From positions 4,954,501 through 5,018,500 of the forward strand of contig NZ_CP121471.1 of NCBI RefSeq assembly GCF_033954835.1: 64,000 nt of DNA, read 5' to 3'. A program made the translations under genes and the position numbers. The notes under the pieces were generated by a model. It searched no databases and was not told the origin of the DNA. It saw nothing but the letters and a program-made list of their open reading frames with translations. Each line of letters starts with the position of its first letter. Position 1 is the first letter of the stretch. Below are positions 9,730 to 16,918 of the stretch, one piece after another. The stretch is from Thiorhodovibrio frisius. GTDB lineage: Bacteria > Pseudomonadota > Gammaproteobacteria > Chromatiales > Chromatiaceae.

Positions 9730-10716
9730 TCAGACCAACTGATGGCGATCTTTCATGTAGAGGTAGACCAGATTCGAGACGGACCTTATCGCGTTGCTGC
9801 GTGCCGAGATCCAACTGGTGTAGGACTCGGTACGGCTGTCGCGCTCAATGATTCCAATGAAGGTATAGGGCATTGGCCGTCCACGGCTGTCCCGACACTC
9901 GATAATGCCCATGTTTCCACACAGACGCGCGGTAGAGCCGGTTTTGTCGTAGACGCGCACATTGGCGGGAATGCTGCTGACACGACGGGTAATGCGGTCG
10001 TGATTGGGAAGGCCCATGATTTCGCGCAACTCTTGTGCTTGCGGTAGCCGGCTGTGCCAGAGCGCGAACAGGAAGCGACTGTAGTCGTGCGCCGATGCTT
10101 GGTTGCGATAAGTGCGTCCGCCAGCCGGGATGTATTCGACAATACTGGTCTCGCGAAAGACGCCTGGCGCCTGCCTTTTCAGCACGGTTTCGACATCCCC
10201 CGGCCCGTGGTTCCCGTTACCGCGGCTCACCATGTGCATGAGTTCATTGGTGGCACTGTTACTGCTGCGCCGGATGCTTTGCTCCATGATATCGCGCACC
10301 GAACTTGTGTATTTCAGCCCGGAACCGCGCCGCTCGGTGGTGTAGAAAAAGGCTTGCGCCACAAAGGGCTTGATCATGCTCGCCGCCTGACGCGGAATGT
10401 CCTCGTTGATGGCGACGAGTTTCTGCCGGGAGGAGAAGTCGTAGATCGACCAAGAGGTGCGCTCATTCGACGAGATGCGCCCCTCGGCTCGCATGCGATT
10501 GACTAGCGCCGATACCTGCGCTTGCAGGGAACCTGGTGCGGCGGCGAGTACGTCAGGCAGGCCGCCGAGCAGCAGACCGCCCGTGGCCAGAGTCAGGTTG
10601 CCGAGGAAAGCGCGCCGCGACAGATGCGCGCTGGCATCGACGCCTCCGGGAGGCGCATCCGGGGCGGTCTCGACGGTATTGTTCTGGATGGACGAAGGGA
10701 GAAAAAGCTTGTTCAT
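9730..10716 (-). CDS. Serine hydrolase with class A beta-lactamase-type fold
   Basis: A 328-residue exported protein. The N-terminus carries SRRAFLGN and a hydrophobic stretch (about 36-60), suggesting Tat export. The penicillin-recognising signature is present: SMIK (Ser113, Lys116), SSN followed by SATN (151-157), and DKTGS near the C-terminus. These are the three active-site motifs of beta-lactamases and D-Ala-D-Ala carboxypeptidases. I see no clear equivalent of the class A Glu166 deacylation motif, so a cell-wall peptidase role is as likely as antibiotic hydrolysis. The ATG at 10716 has a GGAG six bases upstream and is preferred over an in-frame ATG ten codons earlier. Confidence 0.75.
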   Translation of the reverse strand: MNKLFLPSSIQNNTVETAPDAPPGGVDASAHLSRRAFLGNLTLATGGLLLGGLPDVLAAAPGSLQAQVSALVNRMRAEGRISSNERTSWSIYDFSSRQKLVAINEDIPRQAASMIKPFVAQAFFYTTERRGSGLKYTSSVRDIMEQSIRRSSNSATNELMHMVSRGNGNHGPGDVETVLKRQAPGVFRETSIVEYIPAGGRTYRNQASAHDYSRFLFALWHSRLPQAQELREIMGLPNHDRITRRVSSIPANVRVYDKTGSTARLCGNMGIIECRDSRGRPMPYTFIGIIERDSRTESYTSWISARSNAIRSVSNLVYLYMKDRHQLV

Positions 10717-10874
10717 GGCATGCTCCGCTCGCAGGCGTGGCGGCAAAACAACGGACTCATGCTGTCAAGCTTAATCAAAAAAAACCAAAAAGCAAGTCGA
10801 CGATGAAAAATATTTTGCTTATTAGTCAGCCTGTTTCGCTAACTTCTTAATCTTGCAATTAAGTATTGCATCGA

Positions 10875-10895
10875 GGCGCCCCGAGCCGGGGCGCC
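10875..10895 (-). terminator. Perfect 9-bp GC hairpin after the SPFH genes
   Basis: GGCGCCCCG and CGGGGCGCC flank a three-base loop, seven bases past the stop of the second SPFH gene. No T-run follows on minus, so it is a likely 3'-end structure and not a textbook terminator. Confidence 0.5.
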
Positions 10896-10902
10896 AACAA
10901 CC

Positions 10903-11832
10903 TCAGGAAAATGCGTCACTATCGAGCGCCAACGGCGCCGGCCCACTGGCCCCGCCAAGCTCGACCAGCATCTGCGCATCGGCCGGCAGCACATCAACCT
11001 CGGCGCGCGATGCAATGAGTTGGTCGGTTTCCATCACATCCAGCACGGCGGCCAGCACGTCCGGATCTTTCTGGCGCAGATCGTTGAGTGCGGCACCCAC
11101 CACCGCCGGGCGGGTGGCGGCCGCTTCGGCCATTTTCTGCGAGACCTTGTAAGCCGTCTGGCTCTTAATCAGGCCGACGCGGTTCTCGCCGTCTTGTTTC
11201 ATGGCGCTGGTCACCTGGACTAGGCGCTTGACCACTTTCTCCGTGATATTGTCCACCATCTGACGGTCGGTGAAGGCGACCTTGCGGATATAGACCGAAC
11301 CCAGCTTGTAACCCCATTTTTCCGATAGCGGGGAGACGGTCGCGCGCACTTTTCGGCTAAGCTGATGGCGGTCCTCAAGCATTTTGTCCATTTCCAGATT
11401 GGACAGGGTCGAGATGGTCGAACTGGCGACATTGGCCTGGAGCGAGCCCTCGGGGTTGGCGTTGACGAATAGATAGGAGACCGGATTGCTGACCTGCATC
11501 TCGTACCAAATACCCACACCCATGGGCGTGCCTTCCTCGGAATTGACCATCTGATCGCGCAGGTAATACTGCTTAAGCGCGGTGCTAACCAGATAACGCT
11601 TGCCAAAAAAGGGCAGCAACAACGCTTTGAGTCCAAAGTGGCTGACGGGAAAGCGCAGGCCGGCATCGTCCAGAGTGCCGATGACCTTGCCAAACAGGGT
11701 GAAGACTTGCGCCTCGCGTTCCTGCACGACGGCATAAAGCCCCAGGGAGCGCGACAGGCCGAGTACCAGCGGAATAAAGAACAGGCCGAAGAAAAACGCG
11801 ATGGCCGCGCCGTAACCTTGATCGATGAACAT
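10903..11832 (-). CDS. SPFH/band-7 domain membrane protein (second of pair)
   Basis: A 309-residue stomatin-type protein with an N-terminal membrane helix (about 8-32), an SPFH domain (about 35-210: VVQEREAQVFTLFGK near its start) and a C-terminal helical segment with Ala/Glu-rich coiled coil (about 205-245). SPFH proteins form membrane-associated rings or scaffolds that influence proteases, lipids or transporters; this one cannot be assigned a partner. It follows the other SPFH gene after 14 bp, as hflK/hflC do, but its sequence and neighbourhood do not look like HflKC. Confidence 0.85.
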   Translation of the reverse strand: MFIDQGYGAAIAFFFGLFFIPLVLGLSRSLGLYAVVQEREAQVFTLFGKVIGTLDDAGLRFPVSHFGLKALLLPFFGKRYLVSTALKQYYLRDQMVNSEEGTPMGVGIWYEMQVSNPVSYLFVNANPEGSLQANVASSTISTLSNLEMDKMLEDRHQLSRKVRATVSPLSEKWGYKLGSVYIRKVAFTDRQMVDNITEKVVKRLVQVTSAMKQDGENRVGLIKSQTAYKVSQKMAEAAATRPAVVGAALNDLRQKDPDVLAAVLDVMETDQLIASRAEVDVLPADAQMLVELGGASGPAPLALDSDAFS

Positions 11833-11846
11833 GACAGTGTCCTCCT

Positions 11847-12839
11847 TCAGCGACTCGGGGCGGTGACTTGGACAATGCGCCGCGCCTGTTTCAGCAGCGG
11901 AATGCGCATGTTCCGCAGATAGGCACGCAGAGACTCGGGACCGCCGGTCGCCTTGATTTTGATCAGCGTCTCGCCCAACTCGCGCAGTGGCGCCACCTCA
12001 GCCTGAGCATTGTTGCTGGCAATCTCTACTGCGCGTTTGCTCATTGTGATCTGCTGCTCGGCATCAGCACGTGCGGTACTGATGTCCGCAGCCACCTGGT
12101 TGCGGGTGGAGTTAATGGCCGACAGCGCGCGGTCGACTTCGGTCGGCGGGTCAATCTGGGTGATCAGGGCCGCGTCCAGTTCAATGCCATAGCGGGTGCC
12201 GGTAGAACGGCATTGCTGCTCCATGTAGTCGTTCAGCAGCGGCAGGTTTTTGCGCAAATCGTTAATCGATACCCCTTCGGACAAATCGACTGCCGGACCA
12301 CCACCCTCCTCGCCTTGCATTTCGCTCTGGCCCACCAGACTCTGGCCTTTGGGGTCAACAAAATTGGCGATGCGCTCGCGCAGTACCGAGACGAAGTAGC
12401 CCATCACATGCTCAAGCGGGCTGTCGATGCCAAACAGGTAGGCGTAAAGATTGGTTTCGGAGGCACGAAAGCGAATCTGGCCATTCACGCCCGTAGTCAG
12501 ATTATCTTTAGTGACTGCCTCAATGGTGGATTGGCGCTTAGTTGGATCCCAGGTCACATCCAGTGCCTGAGTCGCGACGTCGACCTTGTGCACTTCCTGC
12601 CAGGGCCATTTGAAGTAAGGCCCACCGGGGCCGATGGTATGCAGCACCGGGAATTGATAGCGTTTCTTTTCCTCTTCGTTCAAACTGTCATCGGTGACCA
12701 TAGCGTCGCCGATCCGTTGGGCGCGACCAAAAGACGTCAGCACCGCACGCTCGTTCGGCTTGACGGTATAGAGCGCGCGGGCAAACACACGAAAGCCCAT
12801 ATAAACGAGCACTCCAAAAATAAAGGCGGTAATAGCCAT
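11847..12839 (-). CDS. SPFH/band-7 domain membrane protein (first of pair)
   Basis: From the ATG at 12839 (GGAG nine bases upstream) this is a 330-residue protein with an N-terminal membrane helix (about 2-18), then TVKPNERAVLTSFGR, the usual entry into an SPFH domain, and a C-terminal coiled coil rich in Ala/Gln/Glu (about 235-285, STRNQVAADISTARADAEQQ). The open frame extends 30 codons further upstream, without family similarity. It shares an operon with the SPFH gene at 10903-11832, and the two probably form a hetero-oligomer. Confidence 0.85.
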   Translation of the reverse strand: MAITAFIFGVLVYMGFRVFARALYTVKPNERAVLTSFGRAQRIGDAMVTDDSLNEEEKKRYQFPVLHTIGPGGPYFKWPWQEVHKVDVATQALDVTWDPTKRQSTIEAVTKDNLTTGVNGQIRFRASETNLYAYLFGIDSPLEHVMGYFVSVLRERIANFVDPKGQSLVGQSEMQGEEGGGPAVDLSEGVSINDLRKNLPLLNDYMEQQCRSTGTRYGIELDAALITQIDPPTEVDRALSAINSTRNQVAADISTARADAEQQITMSKRAVEIASNNAQAEVAPLRELGETLIKIKATGGPESLRAYLRNMRIPLLKQARRIVQVTAPSR

Positions 12840-13015
12840 AGAGGGGATCTCCAGCAGGTGGATGGGCGAGCGGCTGCTCGAAAATCGAGCAGGCTGTCCC
12901 AAGCATAGCCCCTTAAAACTCGCTGGCAAGCGCTAAGGTGAGTAATGCCGAGTCTAGGCCACCAAACTGAGCAAGAGCGCAATCAATGACCAGCGAAATC
13001 AATGCCGCAAGGGAT

Positions 13016-13804
13016 TCAGATCGCGCGCAGCTCGAAATGCGCGAAAGGCATCGCGTCCGGGATGGCAAGCTGGGTGGGCAGACGCTCGCGCAGTTCGGCT
13101 TCAAGCAGGGAATGCGGGCGACATTGTTGCAGGGCGTAGCGTGAGACGCCAACTGCCGCGAGTTCTTGCATCAGGTGCTCAAGATAGGCGGGGGAGTCGA
13201 GCCCTGGCAAGGGGGTCGTGCGGACTTCGAGCGCGATGCCGGATTCCACTGCCAGTGCGAGACTGTCCCAGGCATTTTCACCCGAGCCGGGTACGCCCGT
13301 GACCAGCGAATAGTCACTAGGCAGGGCCTTGATATCCAGCCCGACCCAGTCAACCAGCGGCAGAACCTCAGCGAGGCGCCGGGGATAAGGCCCACCGGTG
13401 TGCAGGCCAATTTTATAGCCGAGTTCGCGCAACTCGGCAATGGCGGCAGGCAGTGCCGACTGGGCTGTGGGCTCGCCACCGCTGAAAACGACTGCATCGA
13501 GCAGGCCACGGCGCCGGACGAGAAACTCCCGCGCCTCCGACCAGTCGAGCGCCGGCTCATCTGCAGCATCCACCAGATGGGCATTGTGACAGTAGGCACA
13601 GCGCCAGGGGCAGCCCTGGCAAAAGAGGGTCGCTGCCAACTCGCCGGGATAGTCGGCGGTAGTCATTGGAGTCAGGCCACCAAGGCGCAGGGCTTGGGCA
13701 GCGGCGGCCTTTGAAACCGCGCCCCGAGGCTGAAACGATGGCCTTTGCACCGGATTCGGCACATGCATCGGAGTGGTTTCAGCGGCTTGAACGGCGAAGG
13801 TCAT
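13016..13804 (-). CDS. nrdG: Anaerobic ribonucleotide reductase activating protein (radical SAM)
   Basis: Generates the glycyl radical on the class III ribonucleotide reductase using S-adenosylmethionine and a [4Fe-4S] cluster. The cluster motif is CPWRCAYC (about 65-72), followed by the SAM-binding VFSGGEPTAQ (about 107-116). At 262 residues it is longer than E. coli NrdG and resembles the NrdG2-type subfamily. A GGAG five bases before the ATG supports the start. It is the last gene of the group nrdD, glycyl-radical module, nrdG, separated from the small module by about 90 bp. Confidence 0.92.
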   Translation of the reverse strand: MTFAVQAAETTPMHVPNPVQRPSFQPRGAVSKAAAAQALRLGGLTPMTTADYPGELAATLFCQGCPWRCAYCHNAHLVDAADEPALDWSEAREFLVRRRGLLDAVVFSGGEPTAQSALPAAIAELRELGYKIGLHTGGPYPRRLAEVLPLVDWVGLDIKALPSDYSLVTGVPGSGENAWDSLALAVESGIALEVRTTPLPGLDSPAYLEHLMQELAAVGVSRYALQQCRPHSLLEAELRERLPTQLAIPDAMPFAHFELRAI

Positions 13805-13895
13805 GGTGGCTCCGGATACGGCAATGAGCCCAATTCTGCACCCAGCAATGAACTGCGGCTGCGCACAGAAAAGAATGCTCGGTACAGGCAGGTCT

Positions 13896-14138
13896 TCAGG
13901 CAGCTTCGAGCTGGCGGATTTGCTCGACTGGACGCTCAGTGGCGCGCCGGGTTGTGCATTGGCTCCGACGCTGCTCGCAACCCTGGGGCTGCTCGCTGAA
14001 CATCAGCCTGTCGCGATGCTCTGATTGTTTCCCTGCGTTGAAGGCCGAAACCGGACGATGGTAGCCCATGACCCGGGTCCAAACCTCGCAGGGGGTTCTT
14101 TCTTCGTCGCGGAGTTCGATGGTGTCGTCAGTCAGCAT
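13896..14138 (-). CDS. Separate glycyl-radical module of class III ribonucleotide reductase
   Basis: An 80-residue protein whose residues 16-50 (CEVWTRVMGYHRPVSAFN, then GKQSEHRDRLMF) match the extreme C-terminus of NrdD-type reductases, including the RVxGY glycyl-radical loop; the predicted radical residue is the Gly in RVMGY (about 25). The large NrdD protein encoded 178 bp upstream ends before this segment. The rest of the small protein (51-80) is basic and not recognised. The start has GGAG seven bases upstream, so it is translated on its own. It presumably binds the large subunit and is activated by NrdG. Confidence 0.8.
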   Translation of the reverse strand: MLTDDTIELRDEERTPCEVWTRVMGYHRPVSAFNAGKQSEHRDRLMFSEQPQGCEQRRSQCTTRRATERPVEQIRQLEAA

Positions 14139-14159
14139 GAGTTTTCTCCGATCGGTAAA

Positions 14160-14175
14160 GGCGAATTAATTCGCC
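14160..14175. repeat. Perfect palindrome GGCGAATTAATTCGCC
   Basis: A perfect 16-bp palindrome 22 bp upstream of the small glycyl-radical gene, in the gap separating it from nrdD. The same GGCGAAT and ATTCGCC arms with a different central dinucleotide recur at 14300-14315 and 60427-60442, and decayed versions lie at 14241-14254 and 14270-14284. Function unknown. Confidence 0.7.
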
Positions 14176-14298
14176 TAATAATTTAGTCACTTAGCGCAGG
14201 ATTTCTGAAAAATATTTTTCTGCTTAACTATCTGAACAAGCACATAAATTCGCCAGCTCTTTTTGAACGGGAGAATAAATTTGCAGCCTGTTTTCAAT

Positions 14299-14316
14299 GG
14301 GCGAATAAATTCGCCC
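14299..14316. repeat. Palindrome directly after the nrdD stop codon
   Basis: GGGCGAATAAATTCGCCC has eight-base arms and an AA centre, and ends on the base next to the nrdD stop. It is one of the GGCGAAT-N2-ATTCGCC family. It could form a small 3'-end hairpin in the nrdD message, but no T-run follows. Confidence 0.7.
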
Positions 14317-16395
14317 TTAGGAATTCGCGGCCATTGCCGGGTCGCCGCCAGTAACGGCCAGTTCGGCGGACTGAGCCTCGGCGCGCTTGCGGGCGATGAG
14401 TTCCTGATCGCACTTGGGGCAGAACTTGTGCTCGCCAGCGATGTAGCCGTGATGCGGACAAATAGAGAACACCGGCGTCACCGTGATGTAAGGGAGGCGG
14501 AAGTTCTCAAGTGCTCGGCGTACCAGGCGCTTACAGGCCTCGGTCGAGCTGATCTTCTCGCTCATGTAAAGATGCAGCACGGTGCCGCCGGTGTATTTCG
14601 ACTGGAGCGCTTCCTGCAGGGCCAAAGCCTCGAAGGGATCATCGGTAAAACCGGCTGGAAGCTGGGATGAGTTGGTGTAGTAGGGGGTTTCCTCGCTGCC
14701 GGCCTGGAGGATGTCCGGGTAGCGCTTTTTGTCCTCGCGCGCAAAGCGATAAGTGGTGCCCTCGGCCGGCGTGGCCTCCAGGTTGTACATGTGGCCGGTT
14801 TCTTCCTGGAAAGCCACCATGCGCGCACGCACATGATCGAGAAACTCACTGGCGAAGGCACGACCCCATTCGGTGCTGACATCCTCGGCATCATCGGTAA
14901 AGTTGCGAATCATCTCATTTAAGCCATTGACGCCAATGGTCGAGAAATGATTGCGCAGGGTGCCAAGGTAGCGTTTGGTGTAAGGAAAGAGTCCGGCGTC
15001 TAGGTGGCGCTGAATCACCTTGCGCTTCAACTCCAGGCTCTTGCGCGCCAGATTCAGCAGGCGGTCAAGCGCAGCAAAGAGTTCTTTCTCGCGTCCCCGG
15101 TTCAGATAGCCAAGGCGCGCGCAGTTGATAGTCACCACACCCAGGGAGCCCGTCTGCTCGGCCGAGCCAAAGAGCCCGTTGCCGCGCTTGAGCAACTCGC
15201 GCAGGTCGAGCTGCAGCCGGCAGCACATAGAGCGGACCATGTTCGGCGTCAACTCTGAGTTAATAAAGTTTTGAAAGTAGGGCAAGCCGTACTTGGCTGT
15301 CATTTCAAACAGCCGTTCGGCATTCTCGCTCTCCCAGGGAAAATCCGGCGTAATGTTGTAGGTCGGAATGGGGAAGGTGAAAATCCGCCCTTTGGCATCG
15401 CCTGCGGTCATCACCTCAATGTAGGCGCGGTTGATCATGTCCATCTCGTCTTGCAGTTCACCATAGGTGAAAGACTGCTCGACGCCGCCGACCAGGGGGA
15501 CTTGGTCGCGCAAATCCTCGGGGCAAACCCAGTCGAAGGTCAGGTTAGTGAAGGGCGTCTGGGTGCCCCAGCGCGAGGGGACATTGAGGTTATAGATGAG
15601 TTCCTGGATATACTGGCGCACGTGGGTGTAATCGAGCTGATCTACGCGCACGAAGGGCGCCAGATAGGTGTCGAAGCTCGAAAATGCCTGGGCACCGGCC
15701 CATTCGTTTTGCAAGGTGCCGAGAAAATTGACGATCTGCCCGATGGCCGAGGACAGATGCTTGGGCGCGCCGGCCTCGACCCGACCGGGAACGCCGTTTA
15801 AGCCCTCGTTCAACAGAGTGCGCAGCGACCAACCGGCGCAGTAGCCCGAAAGCATGTCAAGATCATGAATGTGATAATCGCCCTCACGATGCGCCTCGCC
15901 AATTTCAGGCGTATAGACGTGACTCAGCCAGTAGTTGGCGATCATCTTGCCTGAGGTGTTGAGGATGAGCCCGCCGAGGGAGTAGCCCTGATTGGCATTG
16001 GCCGAGACGCGCCAGTCGGAGCGATCAAGATACTCATTGATGGAGCCGGCGACATCCACCAGGGTGCGCTGGTCGTGGCGTAGCTTGCGGTGCTGCTCCC
16101 GATAGACGATATAGGAGCGCGCAGTCTCAAAATGATTGGCGCTAATCAGCGTCTGCTCGACCACATCCTGGATGTCTTCGATATCCGGGATGCGTCCACT
16201 ATCAAAGCGATGCGCCAGCACCTTGACCACCTGCGCGGTCAGCAGGCCGGCTTCGAGTTCGTCGAATTCGCCACTCGCGCGTCCGGCGCTCAGGATGGCT
16301 GCCTCAATGCGTGCGGCGGCGAATGGCACTTCCTCCCCGTCGCGCTTGCGAACGCGCCGCGGTAGGCTGGCGAGGCTGGAGTGAGCGTGGGACAT
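14317..16395 (-). CDS. nrdD: Anaerobic ribonucleoside-triphosphate reductase, catalytic body
   Basis: Reduces ribonucleotides to deoxyribonucleotides without oxygen. The 692-residue protein has an N-terminal ATP-cone (about 10-100, PRRVRKRDGEEVPFAAARIE), the ten-stranded barrel body, active-site cysteines in SMCCRLQLD, and a C-terminal zinc-type segment CPHHGYIAGEHKFCPKC. It stops about 25 residues later, without the RVxGY glycyl-radical loop that fused NrdD proteins carry there; that loop is encoded separately at 13896-14138. The frame stays open to 16473, but the extension would run through the promoter and NrdR boxes, so the ATG at 16395 is chosen even though its ribosome binding site is weak. 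Confidence 0.93.
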   Translation of the reverse strand: MSHAHSSLASLPRRVRKRDGEEVPFAAARIEAAILSAGRASGEFDELEAGLLTAQVVKVLAHRFDSGRIPDIEDIQDVVEQTLISANHFETARSYIVYREQHRKLRHDQRTLVDVAGSINEYLDRSDWRVSANANQGYSLGGLILNTSGKMIANYWLSHVYTPEIGEAHREGDYHIHDLDMLSGYCAGWSLRTLLNEGLNGVPGRVEAGAPKHLSSAIGQIVNFLGTLQNEWAGAQAFSSFDTYLAPFVRVDQLDYTHVRQYIQELIYNLNVPSRWGTQTPFTNLTFDWVCPEDLRDQVPLVGGVEQSFTYGELQDEMDMINRAYIEVMTAGDAKGRIFTFPIPTYNITPDFPWESENAERLFEMTAKYGLPYFQNFINSELTPNMVRSMCCRLQLDLRELLKRGNGLFGSAEQTGSLGVVTINCARLGYLNRGREKELFAALDRLLNLARKSLELKRKVIQRHLDAGLFPYTKRYLGTLRNHFSTIGVNGLNEMIRNFTDDAEDVSTEWGRAFASEFLDHVRARMVAFQEETGHMYNLEATPAEGTTYRFAREDKKRYPDILQAGSEETPYYTNSSQLPAGFTDDPFEALALQEALQSKYTGGTVLHLYMSEKISSTEACKRLVRRALENFRLPYITVTPVFSICPHHGYIAGEHKFCPKCDQELIARKRAEAQSAELAVTGGDPAMAANS

Positions 16396-16417
16396 GGGAG
16401 GGCTTCGGGGGATAACG

Positions 16418-16433
16418 ACACAAGATATTGTGG
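16418..16433. promoter_or_regulatory. NrdR box, downstream copy
   Basis: ACACAAGATATTGTGG matches the NrdR operator pattern acaCwAtATaTwGtgt. It starts 31 bp (three helical turns) from the second copy, the spacing usual for tandem NrdR boxes, and lies just upstream of the nrdD start. NrdR should repress nrdD when dATP is plentiful. Confidence 0.8.
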
Positions 16434-16438
16434 TAAAG

Positions 16439-16444
16439 ATTATA
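16439..16444 (-). promoter_or_regulatory. Candidate -10 box of nrdD
   Basis: Minus strand reads TATAAT, between the two NrdR boxes, which would let NrdR block polymerase. Seventeen bases upstream the -35 position reads TATTCA, a poor match, as expected for an activator-dependent promoter with the FNR-like site about 59 bp upstream of the expected start. Confidence 0.55.
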
Positions 16445-16448
16445 GAAG

Positions 16449-16464
16449 ACACTAGATATTGTGA
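16449..16464. promoter_or_regulatory. NrdR box, upstream copy
   Basis: ACACTAGATATTGTGA is the second NrdR-type operator, in phase with the copy at 16418-16433 and covering the region just upstream of the TATAAT box. Confidence 0.8.
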
Positions 16465-16484
16465 ATATCCCATTTTGCATAAAA

Positions 16485-16498
16485 CTGACCTGGATCAA
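16485..16498. promoter_or_regulatory. FNR/ANR-type binding site
   Basis: CTGACCTGGATCAA fits the oxygen-regulator consensus TTGAT-N4-ATCAA with substitutions at positions 1 and 5 only. It lies 90 bp before the nrdD start, near the -60 activator position relative to the candidate -10. This suggests that anaerobiosis activates the anaerobic reductase. Confidence 0.6.
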
Positions 16499-16676
16499 TT
16501 AATGCCTCCGGAAAACTTCCTCTCCCGTCGCCTCGCTCAGCGCGCGCAACCCTCGAGAGCCTGATTGACAACCTCAATCGTGCCTACGAACTGGCCGGAG
16601 ACTCGCTCTGGCCGCAACCCAATACCGGAATTTTGTTGCGCCGGACAACACGCACGCTCGACCTGAGCATCTGCTG

Positions 16677-16868
16677 ATGCCGGACTGGACCCAGGAGCTA
16701 CTGGAGCGCGAGCGCGTGCTGACCGAGATTTTGAATCTGGCCGAACATCTTGGCGTGAGCTTTGCTTTCCCGACCCAAACCCTCGAGCTGGACCGCTGGC
16801 CAGCGACTGGCGAACCGTCCCTGTCCACCATGCCGCCGCAAGAGGACCTGGCGTCGCCAGCCAGCTAA
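16677..16868 (+). pseudogene. Remnant of an MscS-type mechanosensitive channel C-terminus
   Basis: The frame reads LLERERVLTEILNLAEHLGVSFAFPTQTLEL, which has the pattern of the C-terminal tail of MscS-family channels (ILxLAExLGVxFAFPTxTLxL). Nothing of the membrane helices or beta domain is present upstream, where the DNA instead holds the nrdD regulatory region. The adjacent part (about 16538-16676) is readable in another frame and ends in a stop. This is best read as the eroded end of a deleted gene. Family assignment is from memory of the motif. Confidence 0.5.
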
Positions 16869-16918
16869 GCTGGCGGGGCGGCCAGTCTCTTGCGCTTGCC
16901 GAGCTTTGCACGAAGATT

